Below, piece by piece: positions 38,328 through 46,240 of a stretch of DNA of 64,000 bases; within the stretch, counting starts at the first letter, position 1, and each line of letters opens with the position of its first letter. The stretch lies in the NCBI GenBank assembly GCA_044433645.1, contig JAWXTK010000011.1, positions 1 to 64,000 of the forward strand. The letters run 5' to 3'. A model generated the notes under the pieces. The model saw only the letters and a list, made by a program, of their open reading frames with translations, was not told where the DNA came from and searched no databases. The position numbers and the translations under genes are program-made. The stretch is from JAWXTK01 sp044433645 (lineage in GTDB: Bacteria > Bacteroidota > Bacteroidia > Bacteroidales > Rikenellaceae).

Positions 38328-38510
38328 ATGGCAAAAAAAGGTAACAGAGTTCAAGTAATACTTGAATGTATTGAACACAAAGAAAGTGGAATGCCAGGTA
38401 CATCTAGGTATATCACCACTAAAAACAAAAAGAACACACCTGATCGTATGGAGCGTAAAAAATACAATCCAATATTGAAAAAGGTTACTATTCACAGAGA
38501 AATTAAATAA
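38328..38510 (+). CDS. rpmG: 50S ribosomal protein bL33
   Basis: A 60-residue L33 with [17 protein letters not shown] and [14 protein letters not shown]. The zinc Cys pairs of some L33 forms are absent, which marks the Cys-free type. Confidence 0.95.
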   Translation: MAKKGNRVQVILECIEHKESGMPGTSRYITTKNKKNTPDRMERKKYNPILKKVTIHREIK

Positions 38511-38520
38511 TCATTAGGTT

Positions 38521-38676
38521 ATGGCAAAGAAAGTAGTTGCAACGCTAAAAACAGGCACAGGTAAAAACTTTACCAAGTGTATTAAGATGGTTAAATCTGA
38601 CAAAACTGGTGCATACACATTCAAACAAGAGATTGTACCTATCGATCAGGTAAAAGAATATTTCGCTAAGAAATAG
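38521..38676 (+). CDS. DUF4295 family small protein
   Basis: A 51-residue basic protein beginning MAKKVVATLKTGTGKNFTK. It follows rpmG by 10 nt, the standard Bacteroidetes arrangement for DUF4295. It is probably ribosome-associated; function is not established. A terminator hairpin follows. Confidence 0.9.
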   Translation: MAKKVVATLKTGTGKNFTKCIKMVKSDKTGAYTFKQEIVPIDQVKEYFAKK

Positions 38677-38702
38677 TCGTTTTAAGATAATCTCATCTTA
38701 AT

Positions 38703-38738
38703 ACAAAGGGCTCCTTAAAAATAAGGAGCCCTTTGTGT
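38703..38738 (+). terminator. Terminator after the rpmB-rpmG-DUF4295 operon
   Basis: A 15-bp stem (38703-38717 with 38722-38736) with an AAAA loop and GGGCTCC/GGAGCCC core. The following sequence is T/G-rich rather than a pure T-tract. Confidence 0.75.
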
Positions 38739-38769
38739 GTTTATATGGCTAGACCCTCAATTATTGATA

Positions 38770-38903
38770 ACAAATCTTACGATTTGTGGCACTCAAATAA
38801 AAATGCACGCATCTTAAGATGCGTGCATTTTTCTATTTATGAGCTTTCGTGCCCCGTTGACATATAACGCCCTAACGCCGGGCAGGCGCGACTAGCATCG
38901 AGC
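38770..38903 (-). repeat. Interspersed hairpin repeat, copy D
   Basis: Read on the minus strand it starts with GCTCGATGCTAGTCGCG two nt after the DUF5723 stop codon. A TGCCC/GGGCG stem with a 7-nt loop follows, then the core TGTCAACGGGGCACGA. A perfect 14-bp terminal hairpin (38802-38833 region, loop TTAA) is next, then GAGTGCC, and an ACAAATC/GATTTGT stem. It is the longest terminal hairpin of the four copies. Confidence 0.8.
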
Positions 38904-38905
38904 TC

Positions 38906-40306
38906 CTATTCCTCTAATCTATCTTTCTTTTTAACCTTCTTAGGTTTTTTAAGTGCTGGATCTTTGCCCAATGCAAATCCTAAACCAAAGTAAAGGTTAA
39001 AGTTTGATTGACTAATAGGAACATACTGAGTAGTCACATCCCTAATAACATAATCTGTACCCAAATAGATATTAATCCAACAAGAGTGGATATTTAGCGC
39101 AGCACCAACCGTGTGGTCAGCACTATCTGTGATTGTATATGTGCCATAAAGCGAGAACCACTTAGTAGGGTTAATACCCGCAGACAATGAATATTCGCTA
39201 GTAGCATAGCTATCATAGAAAGTCGCAGAGCCTAAGAAACCAAACGACAACAAGTTTTTGAACATAGTCCACTCAGCTCCAACATTAAGCGTAGGGTTCA
39301 AATACTTGATATATTCCTTGCCTTCCTCGCGCTCAAAGTCCATTAACTTTTCTAAATCATCAAGGCTCATAGCCTCGTCAATATCAAAATCACCCTCTAA
39401 ATCAAAGCCTGTATACTCAAAACTACCACTGCTCTTGCCCGAAATAGAGTTACCACTTGCATATTTAATATAACCCAAATCAACAATAGATGCCGATACG
39501 GTCAAAGTTTTAAGCACATTATAACTAGCACCTAAATCTATGGCACCTCCCCAGCCTGCAACCCCAATAGAGTTCATATCAAAGTTTAAATCAGTAAGAT
39601 CCATAAATCCTTCGTCTGTATAGCCCATTTCCAGGCCTTTAGCTGCGATATTTACACTTCCTTCAGCATCTAGACTCCATTTATCTTCGGTTAAATTTAG
39701 TTCTAATTTATCAAAATTAATATTTGCTGATGCTAAACCTGCCAACAATTTGAAGTTAGCACCCACTCTGATTTTATCGCCTATCATGCGCGAGTAACCA
39801 AGCGAGGTTTGTTGGAAAACATCAATATTAACACCCAGATTAGACATATCATAACTTCCTGAACCTAGCTTAACAAACGAAAACAAATCCTTAGGAACTG
39901 TCATACTAATGCTCGTGCGCAGAGACATATCAAAAGACCAGAAACTGCGTTTTTTGGTGTACCAACCAAAGCCCAAGATATTAGTTTTATAATCCATACC
40001 CACAGAATTCATCTTAGACAAACCACTAAGGAAGTCCTCAGAACTAACACTAGGGTCTAAGAAAGTAACCAACTCACCATTAGAGGGGTACAAGAAATCG
40101 CTCACAGACAACGAGCCCGTAGTAATATCAATATAGTTTCCACTAATAATAGGCAAATTCAAATAACCTCTAGTTGGTGCTAAGGCAGGGTTAAGTTCCG
40201 TGCGCATAGTAGCACCTTGCATAAAATAAGAAGTCCTAATATTCTGAGCCGAAACACTCGTAAAAACGGCTAAAGATAATATAATTAAAAGTAGATATTT
40301 TTTCAT
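38906..40306 (-). CDS. DUF5723 family exported beta-rich protein
   Basis: A 466-residue protein with a signal peptide (KKYLLLIILSLAVF, cleavage at VSAQ). The mature start TSYFMQGATMRTELNPALAPTRG is the DUF5723 pattern. The remainder is rich in alternating strands and aromatic residues, like a PorV-type or other outer membrane barrel, and ends in a Lys-rich tail. The start at 40306 is chosen because upstream in-frame codons give an unlikely 34-residue extension through the promoter. Function is unknown. Confidence 0.82.
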   Translation of the reverse strand: MKKYLLLIILSLAVFTSVSAQNIRTSYFMQGATMRTELNPALAPTRGYLNLPIISGNYIDITTGSLSVSDFLYPSNGELVTFLDPSVSSEDFLSGLSKMNSVGMDYKTNILGFGWYTKKRSFWSFDMSLRTSISMTVPKDLFSFVKLGSGSYDMSNLGVNIDVFQQTSLGYSRMIGDKIRVGANFKLLAGLASANINFDKLELNLTEDKWSLDAEGSVNIAAKGLEMGYTDEGFMDLTDLNFDMNSIGVAGWGGAIDLGASYNVLKTLTVSASIVDLGYIKYASGNSISGKSSGSFEYTGFDLEGDFDIDEAMSLDDLEKLMDFEREEGKEYIKYLNPTLNVGAEWTMFKNLLSFGFLGSATFYDSYATSEYSLSAGINPTKWFSLYGTYTITDSADHTVGAALNIHSCWINIYLGTDYVIRDVTTQYVPISQSNFNLYFGLGFALGKDPALKKPKKVKKKDRLEE

Positions 40307-40348
40307 ATAATAATTTCTAGGGTTTGACACTGGTATATATATATGGCA

Positions 40349-40356
40349 CAAAGTTA
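40349..40356 (-). promoter_or_regulatory. -7 element of the DUF5723 gene
   Basis: TAACTTTG on the minus strand matches TAnnTTTG, 42 nt before the start at 40306, supporting that start. Confidence 0.55.
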
Positions 40357-40424
40357 TAAAAAAATTTCTTATCATGGAATAAATTTTGAGTAAAAGAAAG
40401 AAAAACACTTATTTTAATTGTTTT

Positions 40425-41084
40425 ATGCTCAAAACTACATCTAAAATATTCAACATTTTAACTCTAGTGTCAAGTTTGGCCATACTCGCGACACTCTCCT
40501 ACGAGATAATCTACCTGGGCAAATTAACTTTTTCTGCACTTTTCATAAAACTCCAGCTAATTATTTGCCTAATTTTCATCATAGATTTCTCGCTAAGAAT
40601 GAGTTTGAGTCAAAATAAATCACATTTTTTGCTCTACAACTTCCCCCTGCTTTTAGTATCCGTCCCTGTGCTTAACATACTCATGTGGCTAAAATTCGAC
40701 ATTAGCTCACATGAGTACGTAATTTATAGGCTAATTCCCATAATAAGAGGCATTTACGGTTTGATTTTAGTGGCACGTTGGCTCTCTCGCTCGGGCATAG
40801 TTAGCCTGATTGTATCTTACACAACCACTGTTTTTGTATTTACTTACAGTGCTAGCTTACTGTTTTTTTCGCTCGAAAGGCAGATAAATCCTTCGCTTGA
40901 AAATTTTGGGGATGCGCTCTGGTGGTCATGGATGAATCTTACGACCGTAGGCGCAAATATCTTTGCCCAAACCACCATAGGCAAAGTACTTACAGTGATG
41001 CTTTCATCGCTTGGGATGATGATGTTTCCTATTTTTACGGCTTTTATTATCAGCGAATTTGAGGGTAAGACTAAACGGCGTTAA
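40425..41084 (+). CDS. Ion-channel-like membrane protein with non-canonical filter
   Basis: About 219 residues with a voltage-sensor-like set of four membrane segments, an Arg-containing helix (LIPIIRGIYGLILVARWLSRSG), then a pore region WWSWMNLTTVGANIF and a final helix. This is the layout of a bacterial two-gate potassium channel subunit. The filter reads TVGAN where potassium channels have TVGYG, so selectivity is uncertain. ATG 40425 is chosen; a TTG at 40386 is also in frame. Its last 14 bases overlap the convergent SRPBCC gene. Confidence 0.72.
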   Translation: MLKTTSKIFNILTLVSSLAILATLSYEIIYLGKLTFSALFIKLQLIICLIFIIDFSLRMSLSQNKSHFLLYNFPLLLVSVPVLNILMWLKFDISSHEYVIYRLIPIIRGIYGLILVARWLSRSGIVSLIVSYTTTVFVFTYSASLLFFSLERQINPSLENFGDALWWSWMNLTTVGANIFAQTTIGKVLTVMLSSLGMMMFPIFTAFIISEFEGKTKRR

Positions 41085-41475
41085 AGCTCGAAGCCACCTG
41101 GTCTACGATTTGATCAAGTGCCCCCTGAATTTTTTTGCCTATCATCATTTTCATCATCATATTAAGTTCGATTTTAAGTACCAAACGCATACGTGTGTCA
41201 TAGGGAGCCACTTGTTTAAGCTGAATCCAGAAGAAAAACTCAAAGGGAGTGCCGTCCTCGCCCGTGATTTTCACTATTTTATTTTCCTCGCGCTCTATGA
41301 TTCTAAGCTTGGCTGTCATACCTTTAACCTTGAAACTGCAAGTATCCTCATCGGCCTGCCACTCTTCTACCTTGTCGGCTAGCATGGGCGTGAAATTAGA
41401 AAATTTAGATAAAACGCTATATATTTGAGAGGGTTCTCTCTGGATTTGTGCTTGTTTACTTGTATATTCTTTCAT
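41071..41475 (-). CDS. SRPBCC-fold protein
   Basis: A 134-residue soluble protein with the START/Bet v1-like pattern: N-terminal strand, helix around PSQIYSVLSKFSNF, then paired strands (WQADEDTCSFKVKGMTAKLRII) and a long C-terminal helix MMMKMMIGKKIQGALDQIVDQVA. Such folds bind hydrophobic ligands. The ligand is unknown. It lies 19 nt after the response regulator on the same strand, so it may be co-transcribed. Confidence 0.75.
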   Translation of the reverse strand: MKEYTSKQAQIQREPSQIYSVLSKFSNFTPMLADKVEEWQADEDTCSFKVKGMTAKLRIIEREENKIVKITGEDGTPFEFFFWIQLKQVAPYDTRMRLVLKIELNMMMKMMIGKKIQGALDQIVDQVASSFNAV

Positions 41476-41494
41476 CGTGTATTTTATATGAATC

Positions 41495-42139
41495 TTAAAT
41501 TTGTGCTAAATTATTTTTTATGGCATAAACCACTAAGTTTGCCGTATTTTTACAACCTGTTTTTTCTAATATATTGGATCTATGTTTATCAACCGTGCGC
41601 TTTGAGATAAACAGCTTCTCGCCTATTTCAAAGTTAGACATACCCTTGCATATCAAAAGTAGTACCTCGACCTCACGCTCAGAGAGATGCTGCATATAAT
41701 CATTCTTGTCCACCGACTGAACCCATGATATTTGTTCCCCAACCAGAGTTTCACTAAGACAAATCCCATTTTCATGAACCTGCCAAATAACAGATATAAC
41801 ATCCTCAATATCAGAGCTTTTAAGCAAGAAACCTTTCACCCCTACCTCCATCATTTTGTGATAATACTCTCTTTCGGCATGCATAGAAAGGCAGATAATT
41901 TTCACTTTAGGATTCTTATCTAGCAGAATTTTAGACAACTCAAAACCACTCATTTTGGGCATATCTATATCCATTAAAACCACGTCAAAATCCTGAGTTA
42001 GGTTTTGAGCTAAGAAATCTTCGCCACCCTCGGCCTCTATTACAACTTCAAAACCACGCTCTAATTCAAGCAAGTTTTTCAGGCCATTTCTAAATAAGCC
42101 GTGGTCGTCAACTAAGGCTATTTTGCACTTTTTTTCCAT
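41495..42139 (-). CDS. NarL/LuxR-family response regulator
   Basis: Receiver domain (1-120) with the acidic pair DD at 11-12 and phosphoacceptor Asp57 in VVLMDIDMP, plus a C-terminal LuxR-type HTH (LSEREVEVLLLICKGMSN, SKRTVDKHRSNILEKTG). It is the DNA-binding partner of the overlapping kinase gene (22-nt overlap). The target genes cannot be told from the sequence. Confidence 0.93.
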   Translation of the reverse strand: MEKKCKIALVDDHGLFRNGLKNLLELERGFEVVIEAEGGEDFLAQNLTQDFDVVLMDIDMPKMSGFELSKILLDKNPKVKIICLSMHAEREYYHKMMEVGVKGFLLKSSDIEDVISVIWQVHENGICLSETLVGEQISWVQSVDKNDYMQHLSEREVEVLLLICKGMSNFEIGEKLFISKRTVDKHRSNILEKTGCKNTANLVVYAIKNNLAQI

Positions 42140-43089
42140 AACTCCTGCTTAGTTAAATTAATTTTCACGAGCGCGCTCATTCCGTTTTCGGGTGTGCTGT
42201 GAATATCAACCTCGCCTTTAAGAGAATTTACACGCGAGGAAATATTTGAAAGTCCCATGCCTAGTTCATCTTGCCCTTCAAGCGAAAATCCACAGCCATT
42301 GTCGGCATAAGAAATAGAGATTATATTCTCCCTATAAGATAGTTCAAGGCTAATTTCATCGCCCCCACTGTGCTTGAAACTATTATTGAGCAGCTCACAC
42401 ACCACACGAAAAACTACCACCTCAACATTATTATCAAAACGCATATCTTTAAGATTGCTTCTTAAATCTATCTTAAAGCTAGCTTTGGCCTGCGATTTTT
42501 CGATAAAAGCCGCAATAGCTTTCTCCAAACCAAAGTCCATTAACACATGAGGACTAAGATTATTGGATATCTCGCGCAGAGATATAATAGCCTCATTTAT
42601 AACATTATACGTATTATTCAATATTAATTCACGCTGACTCTCATCGCTCGTGCGCTCAAGTGCCGACAGCGACATTTTGGCCGACGAGAGCAAGGGGCCC
42701 AGCCCGTCGTGCAGATCTTTAGAAAATCTAGCCCTTTCCTTTTCTTCGGTTTGAATTACTGTGTTTAGGATTCTTCGCTGGGTAATGCGCGCAATAACAT
42801 CGGAGCGTTGCAAGAGTTTCAAAAGTCGGCGCACCAACAAAACCCCACCAGCAAAACACAAAGATGTGAACCCTCCTATCCATATAAAAAAGTCGGCAGG
42901 CAGGTGCAAATCTCTAGCGCCCGAAATTTGAATATACTCACCAAAACGCAGGGCAGCCATAAGCGTCAAGGCTATGGTAAACAATATCCAAGCTGCGTTA
43001 TATTTTGTATGCCTGATTAAGCCTATAGCCGAGAATGCAGCAAAAAGTTGCAGCACTACAGATAATATAAGCAAAATCTTTAAAAACAT
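42118..43089 (-). CDS. Membrane histidine kinase, HisKA_3 (NarX/DesK-like) type
   Basis: Three N-terminal membrane segments (about 3-25, 35-50 and 65-90) give a small membrane-embedded sensor. The dimerisation/phosphoacceptor box is FSKDLHDGLGPLLSSAK and the ATPase domain has NSFKHSGG and ADNGCGF. There is no large extracellular domain, so the signal may be membrane state or a soluble ligand. It overlaps its regulator. Confidence 0.92.
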   Translation of the reverse strand: MFLKILLILSVVLQLFAAFSAIGLIRHTKYNAAWILFTIALTLMAALRFGEYIQISGARDLHLPADFFIWIGGFTSLCFAGGVLLVRRLLKLLQRSDVIARITQRRILNTVIQTEEKERARFSKDLHDGLGPLLSSAKMSLSALERTSDESQRELILNNTYNVINEAIISLREISNNLSPHVLMDFGLEKAIAAFIEKSQAKASFKIDLRSNLKDMRFDNNVEVVVFRVVCELLNNSFKHSGGDEISLELSYRENIISISYADNGCGFSLEGQDELGMGLSNISSRVNSLKGEVDIHSTPENGMSALVKINLTKQELWKKSAK

Positions 43090-43111
43090 AAATAAGTTCT
43101 ATTAATTCACA

Positions 43112-43119
43112 CAAAAATA
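43112..43119 (-). promoter_or_regulatory. -7 element of the kinase-regulator operon
   Basis: TATTTTTG on the minus strand matches TAnnTTTG, 22 nt before the kinase start; the AT-rich context weakens it. Confidence 0.4.
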
Positions 43120-43158
43120 ATAAAACAATGCTAGAAATCCAAAAAGTGGGGTTTTTAG

Positions 43159-43202
43159 TATAGCCACCCCTTACGCTTGGCATAAAGACATCAGTGGCTA
43201 TA
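43159..43202 (-). terminator. Hairpin downstream of nrdJ
   Basis: TATAGCCAC (43159-43167) pairs with GTGGCTATA (43194-43202) over a 26-nt loop. On the minus strand it follows the nrdJ stop by 19 nt and is trailed by TAAAAACCCCACTTTTTGG. Termination is plausible. Confidence 0.5.
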
Positions 43203-43221
43203 ACTCATAACTCCCTCTCTC

Positions 43222-45756
43222 CTAGCTACATTTTGAGTAACCACAGCTAACACAAACAGGGCAGTTATTCTGGTAAACCATAGTGTGCTCACCACAATTA
43301 GGACAAGCCTGCTTAGACTCCGTGCCGTCTACTATATATTGTTTCAAGGCTCTAGCAACACCATTTTTCCACGTGTTAATGCTCTCAGAATCAAGGTGTA
43401 ACGACTCAATAAGCGTAACAACATCCAAAATAGGCATACCATTGCGAAGTACCCCAGAAATCAAACGCGCATAGTTCCAGAACTCCTCGTCAAACAAACG
43501 CGAGATACCCCCAACAGTGTTAGTATAACCATATTTATCTGTGTATTGGAAGTCATAGCGTGAGTTACCCTCAGCATCCTTCACCTTGATAATCACACCT
43601 TTAGTGATTTTTTTAGGGATAAACATTGCGTCCTCCTCTATCTTACCTGTGAACACCTCGTAAGGTCTATCATTATAGATTCCTATGAAAGAAATCCAGT
43701 CTTCTTTACCATTTTTAAACCTCAATACATCGCTCACAAGCTCTGTTGGACGTTTCAAAGGTGGTTTATATTCACCCTTAGCATCGTCTTTTTTCTTGCT
43801 GCTGTCAACCAACACACCTGCTCTAGAGCCGTCACGATATACCGTAACACCTTTACAGCCATGCTCCCACGCTGTTTTATAAACATCAGCCACAAGTGAT
43901 TCGGTAACATCATTTGGAAGATTCACAGTAACCGAGATAGAGTGGTCAACCCATTTTTGGATAGCACCCTGCATCTTAACTTTTGCAACCCAGTTAACAT
44001 CGTTTGCCGTAGCTTTAAAGTAAGGAGACTCAGCGACTAATTTCTCTAGTTCCTCCTCGCTCATTTGCTCAATTTTTGTTTTATCATAGCCCTTAACATC
44101 CAACCAAGTTAGGAAGTTGTGGTGATAAACATTGTATTCTTCCCAGCTATCGCCAACCTCATCCACAAAAGTGATATTCACATCCTTATCATTAGGATTA
44201 ACCTTACGACGACGTTTGTACACAGGACGGAACACAGGCTCTATACCCGAGGTAGTTTGCGACATAAGGCTAGTTGTACCCGTAGGCGCAATAGTTAGAA
44301 TCGCGATATTACGACGACCGTATTTAACCATATCATCATAAAGCGCTGCATCAGCCTCCCTCAAACGGTTAATCATAGGATTATTTATCTCTTTTTCTGT
44401 ATCGTAGACCTCGAAAGCACCACGCTCCTTAGCCATAACAACAGATGCACGATAAGCCTCAACAGCCAAAGTTTTTTGAATCTTAACAGCAAATTCCGTA
44501 GCCTCGTCTGTGCCATAAGTTAGATTAAGTGCTGCCAACATATCGCCCTCAGCAGTAATACCTAGGCCTGTACGACGACCCATAAGAGCCTTAGACTTAA
44601 TGTTTTCCCATAATTGAAGTTCCACACGTCTGATATCATCATCCTCAGGGTCACCTTGGATTTTAGCTATAATAGCCTCAATTTTCTCGATTTCAAGGTC
44701 TATGATATCGTCCATCATGCGCATAGCTTTGTGCACATGAGACTTAAATTTATCAAAATTAAAGCTAGCCTTGTCAGTGAAAGGCGCGTCTATATAGCCA
44801 TAAAGATTAATAGCTAGCAAACGGCAACTATCATAAGGACAAAGTGGAATCTCGCCACAAGGGTTAGTCGACACAGTAGTAAAACCTAGGTCGGCATAAC
44901 AATCAGGCACTGATTCTTTGATTATAGTGTCCCAAAACAATACCCCTGGTTCGGCTGATTTCCATGCGTTATGTATAATCTTGTCCCATAGAGCTTTAGC
45001 ATCTATATTTTTCTCATACAAAGGTTCATTAGACTCTATAGGAAACTGTTGGTGATAAGTTTTATTTTCGATTACCGAACGCATAAACTCATCGTCTAGT
45101 TTGATAGACACGTTAGCGCCTGTAACCTTACCCATTTCCACTTTAGCATCTATAAAATGCTCAGCATCAGGGTGTTTAACCGACAGAGAAAGCATAAGCG
45201 CACCACGACGGCCGTCTTGCGCAACCTCGCGAGTTGAGTTAGAATAACGCTCCATAAAAGGCACGATACCCGTAGAAGTAAGCGCGCTATTAAGTACTGG
45301 GCTACCCGAAGGACGTATGTGAGAAAGGTCGTGACCTACGCCACCACGTCTTTTCATAAGCTGCACTTGCTCTTCGTCTATTCTGATGATACCACCATAA
45401 GAGTCAGCAGCATTTTTATGTCCAATTACAAAGCAGTTTGAAAGCGAGGCTATCTGGATGTGGTTACCTATACCTGTCATCGGCCCTCCTTGAGGAATAA
45501 TATATTTAAACTTATCAAGAAGTTCAAATACTTCATCGCTCGAGAGTGGGTTAGGGTATTTTTTTTCTATCCTTTCTATCTCCGATGAAATTCTTTGGTG
45601 CATATCGCTTGGAGATTTTTCAAACAATCTACCAAAAGAATCTTTAAGAGCATATTTACTAATCCACACGTTGGCTGCTAGCTCATCACCCTCAAAATAT
45701 GCCTTAGAAGCCTCTGTGGCCTCGGCATAAGTGTACTCTGTAAGTTTTTTAGACAT
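43222..45756 (-). CDS. nrdJ: Adenosylcobalamin-dependent (class II) ribonucleotide reductase
   Basis: Makes deoxyribonucleotides using a B12-derived radical, so no oxygen is needed. The catalytic motif NPCGEIPLCPYDSCRLL and the N-terminal SLSNCFVIG Cys mark the active site. The C-terminus carries two zinc-type Cys pairs (CPNCGEH and CPVCVSCGYSKC), which fit the reductant-relay tail of this class. The length of 844 residues is typical. No class I small subunit is adjacent and no cobalamin riboswitch is visible in the 114-nt leader. Confidence 0.93.
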   Translation of the reverse strand: MSKKLTEYTYAEATEASKAYFEGDELAANVWISKYALKDSFGRLFEKSPSDMHQRISSEIERIEKKYPNPLSSDEVFELLDKFKYIIPQGGPMTGIGNHIQIASLSNCFVIGHKNAADSYGGIIRIDEEQVQLMKRRGGVGHDLSHIRPSGSPVLNSALTSTGIVPFMERYSNSTREVAQDGRRGALMLSLSVKHPDAEHFIDAKVEMGKVTGANVSIKLDDEFMRSVIENKTYHQQFPIESNEPLYEKNIDAKALWDKIIHNAWKSAEPGVLFWDTIIKESVPDCYADLGFTTVSTNPCGEIPLCPYDSCRLLAINLYGYIDAPFTDKASFNFDKFKSHVHKAMRMMDDIIDLEIEKIEAIIAKIQGDPEDDDIRRVELQLWENIKSKALMGRRTGLGITAEGDMLAALNLTYGTDEATEFAVKIQKTLAVEAYRASVVMAKERGAFEVYDTEKEINNPMINRLREADAALYDDMVKYGRRNIAILTIAPTGTTSLMSQTTSGIEPVFRPVYKRRRKVNPNDKDVNITFVDEVGDSWEEYNVYHHNFLTWLDVKGYDKTKIEQMSEEELEKLVAESPYFKATANDVNWVAKVKMQGAIQKWVDHSISVTVNLPNDVTESLVADVYKTAWEHGCKGVTVYRDGSRAGVLVDSSKKKDDAKGEYKPPLKRPTELVSDVLRFKNGKEDWISFIGIYNDRPYEVFTGKIEEDAMFIPKKITKGVIIKVKDAEGNSRYDFQYTDKYGYTNTVGGISRLFDEEFWNYARLISGVLRNGMPILDVVTLIESLHLDSESINTWKNGVARALKQYIVDGTESKQACPNCGEHTMVYQNNCPVCVSCGYSKCS

Positions 45757-45870
45757 AATATTGTGTTTTTTTGATTTTTTCTGACTACAATATTACACTT
45801 TGTTTTGATAAAAAACTTACTTTTTTGCAATAAGTTATTAATAAGTTATTAACAACTTTAGCTAAAGTGC

Positions 45871-46224
45871 TTAGCGCGTGAGTGTAACCGATACTTTCTC
45901 AACTTTGCCTCCAAGAGGTGGTGCAAGTTTTGAAACTTTGATAGTAACTTTTTTAATTTGGGGGAACTTCTCATACAGAGCATCAACAATTCTTAACGCT
46001 ACATTTTCTACAATATTTGAAGTTATCTTCATCTGAGCACATACCAAATCATAAACCTCAAGATAATTTAGTGTTTGCGCTACCTCGTCTCTTTGAGCTG
46101 CCTCGCCTATTTCAGCATCAATTTTAAGGTCTACTTGAAAATTGTTACCCACCTGTTTTTCAAGGTCATAGCATCCGTGATAGGCACGAAATTGCATATT
46201 TTCTAACTCTATTGTAGTTATCAT
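45871..46224 (-). CDS. folB: Dihydroneopterin aldolase
   Basis: Folate pathway enzyme of 117 residues. The start TIELENMQFRAYHGCYDLEKQ and the KVSKLAPPLGGKVEKVSV end are the FolB pattern with the conserved Glu and Lys. It follows the PfkB kinase by 16 nt; no other folate genes are here. The 114-nt gap to nrdJ is AT-rich with AATAACTTATT repeats. Confidence 0.93.
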   Translation of the reverse strand: MITTIELENMQFRAYHGCYDLEKQVGNNFQVDLKIDAEIGEAAQRDEVAQTLNYLEVYDLVCAQMKITSNIVENVALRIVDALYEKFPQIKKVTIKVSKLAPPLGGKVEKVSVTLTR

Positions 46225-46240
46225 TTTTTCTTAGTTTTTT

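Noticed and set aside
24652..38903. CRISPR array as an explanation of the repeats
   Set aside because: The copies are kilobases apart, differ in orientation and have no regular spacers or cas genes.
45757..45870. Cobalamin riboswitch before nrdJ
   Set aside because: The leader is short and AT-rich, with no B12-box-like conserved segment.
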